Of a stretch of DNA of 64,000 nt, positions 40,955-49,099 are shown piece by piece. A program made the position numbers and the translations under genes. This DNA comes from Clostridiales bacterium (lineage in GTDB: Bacteria; Bacillota; Clostridia; Oscillospirales; Acutalibacteraceae), in assembly GCA_019416455.1 (NCBI GenBank), contig DXXG01000028.1, forward strand, positions 186,001-250,000, given 5' to 3'. The notes beneath the pieces were generated by a model. The model made no database searches and was not told the DNA's origin. It saw only the letters and a program-made list of their open reading frames with translations. Each line of letters begins with the position of its first letter. The stretch's first letter is position 1.

Positions 40955-43801
40955 CTAAATACGCTCGTTGACACGGGCAATCTCTGCCTCTTCAGCTACA
41001 ATGTTATTAAGATAGTCCGCATATGCCCCTGTCTCAGCGAGATATCCGTCAATCATCTCCGCTACAGAGCCACTACTTCCATTGAAAGAGAACTCCTTGG
41101 ATAGCTCGTCATTGAGGTAATCTCTATACTGCTTAAATTCCTCCATGTTGGAAGGAATCCCGTTATTAAACTCGTATTCTGCGGCGATTTCGTCATACTT
41201 TGCCTCTACATATGCTTCAACCGAATCTTTGAGCTTGTCCGTGATATCTACCGCATCGTCATAGATATCATTGTTCATATTGTTTTCTTTTGCCAGCTCA
41301 TTTTGCAGATCAAGCAATCGATAATAGTAGTCTACAACCGCATCCATGTTTGTATGGTCGGTGTCCCAGCCAATAGGCTCAAGTTCTTTGCCCCATGTAC
41401 CCTCATCGAAGTATTCACCCATAACCCGCTCAGCGGTCTCATATGCGGCGACAAACTCATCAATCCCAGTACGGCCACTCATATCAATAGTAATCTCAGA
41501 CCCGCTCCAACCGCTGTATGTGGTTGCCTGTAACGCATCTGTAGCGGCGTCGCGCTTTTGCTTTGCGGCGATATACGCAAGTTCCAATTCGGCCTGAGCC
41601 GCTTTATTCAGCTCATCAGTGTAACCTTGTGTACCAGCTTTTAATCCCTCCAGAACGCCGGCTTTCTCACCAAGGGCATCTGTCACATTTTCAACCGCAG
41701 TTTGGAAAGCGGCCTCTTCCTCAGCGGTTCGATTAGTTATGTTGGCATATTGTAGATACTCAGAGTAGGCACTTTTGAAAGCAGCAGTAGCATCGAGTAC
41801 CGCATTTTTCTCTTCAATGGTAGCTTCGGCAAGTTGGATCGTCTCTTCTCTGGCCTGTTCCATCCCACTAATCACAGTGGAGATAACCGTTGCGGCGGTA
41901 GTCAGCGCCACAATAAGGAAACCAATAGGATTTGCAGCGATTGCAGCGGACAATGCCTTAAACGCACCAGATAGGCTGAACGTGGCAGTTGTAGCACTGG
42001 TTTCCGCAGCAGTAAGACCCATAGTAGCCAAGGTCTGCGCTGCCTGCTCTGATGTAAGACCGCTTGCCATTAGGATTGCCATTCTCTGCTCATTTGTCAG
42101 CGCCTTATTGCTGATGATAAGGCGTAACTGGGAGGCGTTCAGACCATCCGTAACAGAAAGCAATTTCTGGAATTGCTCAAAATTCATCCCCGTACTACTT
42201 GCCTTACTCAACATATCAAATGCAGTGGAAAGCTTGGAGATATTGGCATACGCACTTTGCGCATGAGAAGAAATGAATGTGAAACCTTTCACAACACCAG
42301 CAGCTGCTAAACCGGCCAACGCAATTTTGAGTAGATTTGTATTGTCAATAAACTCCACAAGAGCGGTGCCGGCCTGGACAATCGTTCCCAAGAACTCGGC
42401 ACCAAAGGTATTCATACTCAGGGACTCAAAGGAGGCTGTAAACGCATTGATTTTTGCTTGCAAGCTGTCTTGGTACGCTCCAAACTTCTGTATGGCTGTG
42501 CCTGCGCTGTCAGCAGCAACACCAGCGTATTCCAACGCAGTTCCATAGTTCTCCATGAGTACGAGGAAATTTTCTTGTTGTCTTACGCCGGCAAAGGCAT
42601 TTGCAATTGCGCGCTTGTCAATATTAGTGAACTGATCCCACTTTGCATATACATCATCAAGGACATCGCTGAAGTTACGGAACTCATCCTCGCTATCCCT
42701 AAGAGCAATCCCAAAATGCTTTAGAACGCTCTCAACATCACTGAGATCTTCTCCATCCTCGCTCATAAAGTTTCCAAGCTTTACATTACCCATACGGGCA
42801 AAAATTGTCTTGAAGCTCTCACCAATTGTTTCAGCAGACTTCTGTGTAACCTCCTGTACCGTCGCCAAATACCCCAGTAAGCGATCCATGCTCACCCCGG
42901 AGATACTTGCGCTATTGGCTGTACGAGACATGGCTACAGCGAGGTCAGAGGCCGTTACAGCGGCTTGTAGGTCAATAGCAGTCAATCTATCCACGATGCC
43001 CGCTACTTCCTCTACGGTCATCCCGTAGCCCTTCATAGCGCTGGTCAGATTTTTGGTTGCTTCAGCGGAATCCATAGCGCCCACTTTGGAGAGAATCATT
43101 GATTGCTCAATTAGGGTAGCCGCCTGCTCCGTACTCATACCTTGTCTCAACCATTCGCTGGACGCATCCAGTACCTCACCAGTTGTGGCACCAAGCTCTT
43201 TTGCAAGCGCATTGTACTGATCCACCAGAAGCTTTGCGCCCTCATAGCTATCTCCCGTGACCATACGGAGGTCTGTCAACTTTCGGTCAAGCTCCGTAGA
43301 GGTGGTAATCATCTCTTTTGCCGCCCGCTCCAAGCCAAGGATAGCCTGGTGCAACAGTGTTACACTGGCAACCGTAGCAGATGATTTGCGGTTGATATTG
43401 TCCATACCATCAGCAAGTGTATTGAGGTCTCCAGCACCGTCCACCTTGGCATCCACATCAACAGATGCACCCTTGTCTGATACGGATTTTAGTGTCTTTC
43501 GCAATGCGCTTGTATCAACCGTCGCTTTCAACTTAATGCCGTCTGCGCTCACTGCATTCAGGTCAGACTTAATATTTTTCTTTGTTTTAGACCTATCCAA
43601 TCTGCCAATAATCGACAGAAAAAGCTTATTAAAAGCTGAGAGGTCAGATTGTAGCTGTTGTCGGCTCTTCGCCTTGTCCAGTTTGGCCGTAACTGGTACA
43701 GTCAGCTTCTCACCCATAGATTTCATCTGGCTTTTCATAGATACAATTGATTTGGCCTCATCAATTATTGCACTAATAAGAACTTGTAGATCATCAAACA
43801 T
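40955..43801 (-). CDS. Tape-measure-like protein, N-terminal part
   Basis: 948 residues. An N-terminal coiled region is followed by the TP901-type minor tail/tape-measure domain (about residues 130-420; ITTSTELDRKLTDLRMVTGD, EWLRQGMSTEQAA and DRLLGYLATVQEVTQKSAE are typical). A hydrophobic stretch with helices follows near 490-660 (LAGLAAAGVVKG, AAIAANPIGFLIVALTTA). The ATG overlaps the end of the preceding 149-residue gene by eight bases. Confidence 0.8.
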   Translation of the reverse strand: MFDDLQVLISAIIDEAKSIVSMKSQMKSMGEKLTVPVTAKLDKAKSRQQLQSDLSAFNKLFLSIIGRLDRSKTKKNIKSDLNAVSADGIKLKATVDTSALRKTLKSVSDKGASVDVDAKVDGAGDLNTLADGMDNINRKSSATVASVTLLHQAILGLERAAKEMITTSTELDRKLTDLRMVTGDSYEGAKLLVDQYNALAKELGATTGEVLDASSEWLRQGMSTEQAATLIEQSMILSKVGAMDSAEATKNLTSAMKGYGMTVEEVAGIVDRLTAIDLQAAVTASDLAVAMSRTANSASISGVSMDRLLGYLATVQEVTQKSAETIGESFKTIFARMGNVKLGNFMSEDGEDLSDVESVLKHFGIALRDSEDEFRNFSDVLDDVYAKWDQFTNIDKRAIANAFAGVRQQENFLVLMENYGTALEYAGVAADSAGTAIQKFGAYQDSLQAKINAFTASFESLSMNTFGAEFLGTIVQAGTALVEFIDNTNLLKIALAGLAAAGVVKGFTFISSHAQSAYANISKLSTAFDMLSKASSTGMNFEQFQKLLSVTDGLNASQLRLIISNKALTNEQRMAILMASGLTSEQAAQTLATMGLTAAETSATTATFSLSGAFKALSAAIAANPIGFLIVALTTAATVISTVISGMEQAREETIQLAEATIEEKNAVLDATAAFKSAYSEYLQYANITNRTAEEEAAFQTAVENVTDALGEKAGVLEGLKAGTQGYTDELNKAAQAELELAYIAAKQKRDAATDALQATTYSGWSGSEITIDMSGRTGIDEFVAAYETAERVMGEYFDEGTWGKELEPIGWDTDHTNMDAVVDYYYRLLDLQNELAKENNMNNDIYDDAVDITDKLKDSVEAYVEAKYDEIAAEYEFNNGIPSNMEEFKQYRDYLNDELSKEFSFNGSSGSVAEMIDGYLAETGAYADYLNNIVAEEAEIARVNERI

Positions 43802-44243
43802 TCACATCACCAGGCTTTCCAGAATCATTATCTATATTTCTTTTGATGGAACTTACACACTGCATAAATACAGCCGCACTAATCCCCATTTTCTTGAGAA
43901 CGAGCGGGATAGCTTCTGGATTGAGCAAATGTTTATTATTCACACTGATTTCCAATAAGTTTTTCCCGCTTATACCAGTGAACGCACCTATCATAGATAA
44001 CTGATACAGTCGTTCTATAAATCCCGTTCCCGTGGTCTCTGCTGTGCGGAAAACAGTATCGTTCTTATCGAGCATTTCTTGAATCTTTTTATTTCCGCCC
44101 ATATCCCTCCAGGCCATCAGGTTTTCATTACCGAACAATAGCTGAGCTGCCTCGCGGAACACTACAGGATCTGAGATACCAGTCCGAAACTGGGTATGTA
44201 GCTCCGTCGCTGCATATGGGATTGATCGTATCTTTTTCTCCAA
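43794..44243 (-). CDS. Small protein homologous to an internal tape-measure domain
   Basis: 149 residues from a TTG start with GGAGGA upstream. Its body (REAAQLLFGNENLMAWRDMG, GTGFIERLYQLSMIGAF, LKKMGISAAVFMQCVSSI) aligns by eye with the tape-measure middle part (AAEFLFGSEQLNTWGWSDG, GAGFIQRLYDMAQAGQL, AEKMGITEEAVIACFEALS). It directly precedes and overlaps the tape-measure gene. It may be an assembly partner of, or competitor to, that domain, or a duplication remnant. No known family name is claimed. Confidence 0.6.
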   Translation of the reverse strand: MEKKIRSIPYAATELHTQFRTGISDPVVFREAAQLLFGNENLMAWRDMGGNKKIQEMLDKNDTVFRTAETTGTGFIERLYQLSMIGAFTGISGKNLLEISVNNKHLLNPEAIPLVLKKMGISAAVFMQCVSSIKRNIDNDSGKPGDVNV

Positions 44244-44263
44244 AATTCAGTCCTCCAATCTAT

Positions 44264-45748
44264 TTACATATATACATCTTCTTGCGACTCCAAGTAGCTA
44301 AATTCCGCAAAGATATTTTCATTTTGCTCTACATCGTGCAAAAAAGTTGCTAATTGATATAGCATCTCTGGCACCGTATACACACCCTGTACCATATACT
44401 CAGGATCTTGTGATACACTCCCCATTATTCCCACTTGCAGCTTAACAGATTTGTTATCGTAACGCTCCAGCTTACAAATACAGGGGGTGGTTTTCTTATA
44501 CGGAGTTTTTACTACTGACCATTTGTAGGGCATCCGCAGTTTTGCGTTAAAATCGTCAAGGCGCTTGAAAAGATGGTGTTTCTTGGTGTGATCTGATTCT
44601 GACATCAACATAAGGTTAGATAGACGATTGTTGCGTGAATCCCCGTCAAGATGGTCAACCTCAAAATCCAAGTCAAAATATGTAGTACGGAGTTTTTGAA
44701 GCTTTTTAGACAGCGGCTCATCCTCTGTTGGCTCCCCATATAGTTTTACGGCCAGAACGATATGATGCAGATATTCAACCCGATTTCCCACAGGAATACA
44801 TAGCCGCCGGTCTTTTGATTGAACCCTGATATTGTCACTATTTTCCCTTAGGAAACTGTAAAACCACGGGGAATAATCCGTATAGTTAACACTTCCGTTC
44901 CTTTCATTAACGATTACGATATCATTTTTACGCCGTACAATCACATTACCACCAGTAACCTCGGCATATTTGACGGAAAGCTCATCAGAGATCAGTAAAT
45001 TGCAAATACGCATATCGTACATTCCATCGTTAATACTCCAGCGCGGCTTCCTTTTCATCCGTGTAGCACTTTTAATTACCTCGTCAAACGCCACGCCACT
45101 AAATGCACTTACGATATAATAGTAGAGCATTGCGCTGCTTTTATCTGGTTTAGTTACTCTAAATGTTTTGCTGACTGTATACCCCTGCTGAAGCATCTCC
45201 ACGATTGTATCAAGTATGGCCTTATTATCATCAACGAGGCACATGGTCTGTTCCCGCCCCCACATCTTTTCACCTTTTTTCTGAGTGGTGTAGGCTACAC
45301 TCAAGTAACACTCTCCGCTTGGTACTACTCGAAACAGCGCATATTTGTACTGTTCATAAATTATTTCAATATTTCTGAGTTTTTGCTCCAGCATATCCCT
45401 TAAACAATACTGCTCTCGTTTTTCCAGGTATCCTGGTTCTTTGATTTCCTTGATTGCCATATCTACTGAACATACCCTCCGTTTCAGTAAGTCAAAAAGT
45501 CTCTCATCGTCGGAGTGAAGAACCAGTTGGTATCTGTAATACTGGGTATTGCTAATTCCTGTAAGCACCAACATATCCTCTTGACTCCAGTTGTATTTCC
45601 GTCTGCATTCCTCTGCAAGCTGCACCCGCTCGATAGGTGAGATCTTCCGATTGGACAAGCTCTCTATGATGTCACCCGGTATGGCGCAACGCTTACTTGG
45701 GCTGTATCGTTTTCGCTTTATTGCATATGCACCTCCTGTATTGTGCAT
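44264..45748 (-). CDS. HNH endonuclease-like protein with ParB-like N-terminus
   Basis: About 494 residues. Near the N-terminus ISPIERVQLAEECRRKYNWS and QEDMLVLTGISNTQYYRYQLV look like the helix-turn-helix of ParB/KorB-type proteins. Near residue 385 EVDHLDGDSRNNRLSNLMLM followed by HTKKHHLF is an HNH/homing-type nuclease motif. This pairing suggests sequence-specific cutting, as in self-spreading nucleases. The start is unsure: GTG at 45772 and ATG at 45748 both lack a good Shine-Dalgarno. A strong AGGAGG at 45730-45740 leads instead to a two-codon out-of-frame ORF (ATG CAA TAA). Confidence 0.7.
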   Translation of the reverse strand: MHNTGGAYAIKRKRYSPSKRCAIPGDIIESLSNRKISPIERVQLAEECRRKYNWSQEDMLVLTGISNTQYYRYQLVLHSDDERLFDLLKRRVCSVDMAIKEIKEPGYLEKREQYCLRDMLEQKLRNIEIIYEQYKYALFRVVPSGECYLSVAYTTQKKGEKMWGREQTMCLVDDNKAILDTIVEMLQQGYTVSKTFRVTKPDKSSAMLYYYIVSAFSGVAFDEVIKSATRMKRKPRWSINDGMYDMRICNLLISDELSVKYAEVTGGNVIVRRKNDIVIVNERNGSVNYTDYSPWFYSFLRENSDNIRVQSKDRRLCIPVGNRVEYLHHIVLAVKLYGEPTEDEPLSKKLQKLRTTYFDLDFEVDHLDGDSRNNRLSNLMLMSESDHTKKHHLFKRLDDFNAKLRMPYKWSVVKTPYKKTTPCICKLERYDNKSVKLQVGIMGSVSQDPEYMVQGVYTVPEMLYQLATFLHDVEQNENIFAEFSYLESQEDVYM

Positions 45749-46096
45749 GGTTAGAGGTTGCTTACAGCACACAACCTTACAAATGCCAAATTTTGATACT
45801 CCGATTGTGGTTTTACTCTCGAATATGTTTTTGATTTGCTACAACAGACCGTTGTTCATCGGATTGTATTCGGATTTTACCCTTACCGGCCAAAAGAGGC
45901 CGCAAAATCGTTGAACAATGGGGGATTCCCGAAAAATTAACCTTGAACACCATAGATGGTAAACTTAGCAGCAGCTTTTTGCACCAGTCCGGCACCTATC
46001 CGTACTATAAGCTATCCCCTCTATTTCTTTTAACAAACGCAATTTTTCACCCCGTTGACCAACGGTGATTTCTGAGGCAGTCTGAACCAACTTGGT
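45749..46096. other. Gap with palindromes, no clear gene
   Basis: About 350 bases between the helicase and HNH genes. There is a 17-base perfect palindrome TGAACCAA-C-TTGGTTCA (46083-46099) overlapping the helicase stop codon, and a hairpin around CCGTTG-ACC-AACGG near 46052-46066. One 60-residue minus-strand ORF here is not convincing. Confidence 0.45.
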
Positions 46097-47413
46097 TCAA
46101 ATTGAGTCTCCAGACAGCCATCTTACCAGTAAGTCCCGCATTCTTTTTGATGGGATAAACAAGTCAATCTTTCGTTCTTCTAAGGGTAAGTCATTCCTTC
46201 TTATACAGCTTCTCCATATCCATTGAATCATCTCTGATAGAGCATAGCGGTCTCCATCCAGTTTGATGTGGTACTTATCCCTAAACATATCCTGTATGAG
46301 CGGATTGTAAAATCTATTGATAAGATAAGCTAACACCTGTCTGTCGTAGTAGCCGTTTGTTGCCTTAGCATTACAAGACACAAAACAGCGCAGTTTATTA
46401 AGCAATGCATCTTTACAGTCCGGATCTGCACGAAGAGCTTGCTTTTCTTCTTTTGTAGGTGGATGCACAAAGCCAGCCCCTTTAATGCACAGGGCATCTT
46501 TTTCACCCTTGTAGGAAGTCCACATTAAGCGTTTGCCTGGCTTTTTAGCGCTTTTAAGGAAAGTGTTAAAACTCTTGCGCACTGCGGCAATATCGGATGG
46601 CTGGGCTTTTTCGTACCAAGTAGCTGACAAGTTACATCTCTTATCTCCGATACGATTTGCCACGCCCTCATAGATATTGATTGCTGTGCTCAACTCTTTG
46701 CGTCGTTCTGAATCTTCCACATACTCTACAAAATGGAATCCATCAGCAGCACCGTATCTACCGGCCACGCCCCCAAGCGTATAGTCAAGGCCGTGAATTT
46801 TGAGGTAAGCATCAAATACAGAGCCTGTAAATAAATAAGACAAAATGTAGACATTATTAAACGCTTCAAAAACCTGCGGAGGGAACATCCACAAGAAGAG
46901 TTGTCCTTTGACACAAAGAACATTTCCGGTTTTAATCAGAGGCTCTAAATACTTGTATTCGTAGTCATCGTTTGTTGGTTTCCCGCACCATGTCACTCTG
47001 CATAATTCGTCTACCTCAATGATTCCCTGGTTGATAAGAAAGTTGGCTGTACCACTCTTAACCTGATAACCAATGTTATCAATCAGGTCATTGATAGGTT
47101 TGACCACATCCAACGCCTCATCAATAAACAATGTGTAGCCCCCATCTCTTATTAGATACCAGACCTCGCTATCAACATCCAGAAATAGCGAATGAGTGCA
47201 ACCGATATTATAACCATGGGATAACAAATACTTGAGGCTATCCATTTTCGTACCGCCTTTGTATTCTGGCTCATACATGTTGAGGTTTTCGTTTTTAGCA
47301 TCCTGTATGGTTTTGAGATACGGCGTAACTACCATATATGATTTGTCTGGATTGTTGCGTATCTCTGCGTACATGGCCTGTGTCTTCCCGCTCCCCATCA
47401 TTGCATCAATCAC
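46097..47413 (-). CDS. DEAD-like helicase/ATPase of phage-plasmid type
   Basis: 438 residues beginning almost at the Walker A motif (VIDAMMGSGKTQAMY, residues 1-15) with a DEAD-like Walker B LFIDEALD near residue 93. LMWTSYKGEKDALCIKGAGF and RQVLAYLINRFYNPLIQDMF lie in the C-terminal half. Proteins starting at the P-loop like this occur as replication helicases in Clostridia phages and elements. A role in element replication is inferred. Start GTG at 47413; GAAGGA is 15 bases away, partly inside the preceding gene's end, so coupling with that gene is likely. Confidence 0.65.
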   Translation of the reverse strand: MIDAMMGSGKTQAMYAEIRNNPDKSYMVVTPYLKTIQDAKNENLNMYEPEYKGGTKMDSLKYLLSHGYNIGCTHSLFLDVDSEVWYLIRDGGYTLFIDEALDVVKPINDLIDNIGYQVKSGTANFLINQGIIEVDELCRVTWCGKPTNDDYEYKYLEPLIKTGNVLCVKGQLFLWMFPPQVFEAFNNVYILSYLFTGSVFDAYLKIHGLDYTLGGVAGRYGAADGFHFVEYVEDSERRKELSTAINIYEGVANRIGDKRCNLSATWYEKAQPSDIAAVRKSFNTFLKSAKKPGKRLMWTSYKGEKDALCIKGAGFVHPPTKEEKQALRADPDCKDALLNKLRCFVSCNAKATNGYYDRQVLAYLINRFYNPLIQDMFRDKYHIKLDGDRYALSEMIQWIWRSCIRRNDLPLEERKIDLFIPSKRMRDLLVRWLSGDSI

Positions 47414-47424
47414 TGTAATTGCTA

Positions 47425-47601
47425 TTATCCTTCACCCCTCTTCTTGCGCCATGCCATAATTAGGCATTTTTCCATTAAAGAGCCCGTTTCCTTTGGATCT
47501 TTTTGCAGATCGAAGTTATTTACCCGTGCAACATCTTCAATGTCTTCTTGGTCAAGTAAGAGCCAATTCTCGACCAGCTCATCAACTAAACCGTCTCTCA
47601 T
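47425..47601 (-). CDS. Small protein, 58 residues, unknown
   Basis: ATG at 47601 with AAAGGAAG upstream; begins MRDGLVDELVENWLLLDQED and ends with a basic tail (AWRKKRGEG). Its stop lies 12 bases before the helicase start, with the helicase ribosome site inside it. No family recognised. Acidic helix then basic end suggests a small helicase partner, but this is a guess. Confidence 0.55.
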   Translation of the reverse strand: MRDGLVDELVENWLLLDQEDIEDVARVNNFDLQKDPKETGSLMEKCLIMAWRKKRGEG

Positions 47602-47657
47602 TTTTGCAAACTTCCTTTGTCCAATTCATTCCAATATTGATTTTTATTTCGTATAGT

Positions 47658-47861
47658 TTAGCTATTCCGCCTCTCATAATCAGAAATAAATGCCATCAGC
47701 CTGTTTAACTGATTTTGTGACAGCGCTAACTTATGATTCATAAACTGTGAAAACACCTTTTGGCTAATCACACAAACATTCGCAACATATTTTGCTTTGA
47801 GTCCCCAGCGCACAAGGAAAGCTTTAGTTTCATTGGCTAACTGTTCCTGCTCCGTTATCAA
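47658..47861 (-). CDS. Small helix-turn-helix protein
   Basis: 67 residues from a TTG start preceded by GGAGGTGATGACGA. AKYVANVCVISQKVFSQFMN and HKLALSQNQLNRLMAFISDY resemble a Cro-like helix-turn-helix. First gene of the leftward helicase-tape-measure transcript, after the attenuator-like leader. Confidence 0.6.
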   Translation of the reverse strand: MITEQEQLANETKAFLVRWGLKAKYVANVCVISQKVFSQFMNHKLALSQNQLNRLMAFISDYERRNS

Positions 47862-47904
47862 TCGTCATCACCTCCAAGTCATAGGATATATTTTTGCGAA
47901 CAAA

Positions 47905-48000
47905 ACAAAAAAGCAGACTACAAAATAGGGAAACCCTACAATGTAATCTGCTGTATGCGTCTTTCCACTCTTGGATACAGTACGGCATAACAGATTACAT
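47905..48000 (-). promoter_or_regulatory. Attenuator-like leader with competing hairpins
   Basis: On the minus strand the segment 47942-47952 (AGCAGATTACA) can pair downstream with TGTAGTCTGCT (47912-47922), an 11-bp stem enclosing a small TAGGG/CCCTA hairpin and followed by a run of T: a terminator. The same segment can instead pair upstream with ATGTAATCTG (47991-48000, with the adjoining TATGC/GCATA extension): an antiterminator. This is a mutually exclusive switch ahead of the helicase operon. The trigger is unknown. Confidence 0.65.
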
Positions 48001-48073
48001 CTGCCCGCCGCTACATGCGATCCAAGGCTAACACAAGACACTATTAAGTTTTACCGCAAAAGCTTACATATAT

Positions 48074-48102
48074 AATATATCACATAGCTTCCGTCTTGTC
48101 AA
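48074..48102 (-). promoter_or_regulatory. Strong promoter for the leftward operon
   Basis: Minus strand TTGACA (48097-48102), exact 17-base spacer, TATATT (48074-48079), about 70 bases before the competing hairpins. Confidence 0.7.
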
Positions 48103-48185
48103 GCATTTTCTACAATCTACAGTTTATAATAAGCCTAAAAATATACATATTGCATGTATTAAAGCTTATTATTTCCCGCTTGTCC

Positions 48186-48632
48186 TTATGCTTTCCACAC
48201 CTCTTCAATTCCAAAAGTGAAACGAATCACGCTATCCTTGATACCAGACATGAACACACTATCGGCCATTGCACACATGGCGGTGAATACCTTTAGCTCC
48301 TGCCCTCGCAGAGAGGCCAGCCGGCGTATTTCCATTGTGATAATTGCATTGGGGTGGGAGCTGGACACCGGCTCTATATCTACATCTACGACTTCCATAC
48401 TGTTTGCTTTCATCCATCGTGCGGCCAGGGATACTTTCTCATGCCGCTGCACCTTCGATAGATCAGCAACCCTTCCACTAAAAAACTCATTGTCCGTTAG
48501 AATCCTATCCAGTTCTTCATCTGAAAAGAAGTCCCGCACATCCACATCCGCTTCGCGGGACTGCTTGATTTTTTCCTGATACTCCGCCTCTGCCTTTTCC
48601 TTGGCCTGGGCAATTCGAGCGGTTGAGTCCAT
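48186..48632 (-). CDS. Unknown element protein, 148 residues
   Basis: ATG at 48632 with TGGAGGA upstream (the TTG at 48638 is too close to it). The N-terminal 35 residues are a charged helix (AQAKEKAEAEYQEKIKQSRE). The rest is mixed alpha/beta with no motif I recognise. It lies nine bases after the 81-residue gene and may be co-transcribed. An AT-rich hairpin (AATAAGC...GCTTATT, 48126-48172) follows and may terminate it. Confidence 0.6.
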   Translation of the reverse strand: MDSTARIAQAKEKAEAEYQEKIKQSREADVDVRDFFSDEELDRILTDNEFFSGRVADLSKVQRHEKVSLAARWMKANSMEVVDVDIEPVSSSHPNAIITMEIRRLASLRGQELKVFTAMCAMADSVFMSGIKDSVIRFTFGIEEVWKA

Positions 48633-48647
48633 CCGCAAATCCTCCAG

Positions 48648-48893
48648 TCATCTAAATACGCGTTCTTTTGCTACTTGGAGAGAACAATAATCTTCGATAA
48701 AAACTTCTATCTCTTCTCCTGTGTCCACCTTTCGTACTATCTCGCCAGCAAGTGCATTGAAATCTCCTATAAGTACATCATCTATTTCCAGATCACATCC
48801 ACTTAATAGCTCGAAATAGCCATATTCTCCATCACTATTCTTGAAGATGTAAAGCCCTCTTGCATGATTTATTCCAATTATTACGGCTTTCAT
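48648..48893 (-). CDS. Unknown element protein, 81 residues
   Basis: Begins MKAVIIGINHARGLYIFKNS; an acidic, beta-rich small protein with LSGCDLEIDDVLIGDFNALA, which reads like a small OB- or barrel-type fold. No family recognised. Divergent from the serine recombinase across a repeat-rich region. Confidence 0.55.
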   Translation of the reverse strand: MKAVIIGINHARGLYIFKNSDGEYGYFELLSGCDLEIDDVLIGDFNALAGEIVRKVDTGEEIEVFIEDYCSLQVAKERVFR

Positions 48894-48973
48894 TTTCTGC
48901 CCGCCTTTCTGTCCAATCTCTTATATATTATTTTATTGTAGGCTATCCGCCAGGGTTTTGCAAGCCGCCTTCT

Positions 48974-49075
48974 TTAGTATTAAATTTGACCTTATTGGAA
49001 TTAGTATTAAAAGCCGTTGACTTGAGTGCCGATATGGTATAAAATATTAGTATCAAATCTAACGATGGTCAAATT
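48974..49075. repeat. Repeats around the recombinase promoter (res or operator sites)
   Basis: TTAGTATTAAA at 48974-48984 and 49001-49011, and TTAGTATCAAA at 49047-49057. In addition AAATTTGACC (48982-48991) is answered by GGTCAAATT (49067-49075) as an inverted repeat. The copies flank the -35 and cover the start region of the recombinase promoter. Confidence 0.6.
49017..49045 (+). promoter_or_regulatory. Promoter for the serine recombinase
   Basis: TTGACT (49017-49022), 17-base spacer, TAAAAT (49040-49045). Confidence 0.6.
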
Positions 49076-49099
49076 AGATATAAAGAGAGAAGGGACAGC

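Larger units (their letters stand above)
36853..43801 (-). pseudogene. Giant tape-measure-like gene broken by a TAG and a frameshift
   Basis: Three open frames make one phage tail tape-measure-like protein of about 2,315 residues. Frames 40955-43801 and 39797-40699 are in the same frame, separated by a TAG at 40955-40957 with coding-like sequence following it (AITDALVPRTYEELTPG). The second and third (36853-39780) differ by +1; the switch must lie within about 20 bases around GGCAAAACAG (39805-39813), so one extra A explains it. There are no other tail or head genes nearby, so the gene is either decaying or serves a non-tail role. Confidence 0.75.

Noticed and set aside
40955..40957. TAG recoded to Gln throughout the element (phage code 15)
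   Set aside because: Other element genes have no in-frame TAG, two of the three internal stops in the window are TAA, and one is in a host gene.
45813..45995. A 60-residue minus-strand ORF
   Set aside because: Composition and start site are not convincing, and a second frame across the same bases looks equally protein-like.
47905..48000. T-box or known riboswitch upstream of the helicase operon
   Set aside because: No T-box UGGN or AG bulge, and no metabolic gene downstream. Kept as an attenuator of unknown trigger.
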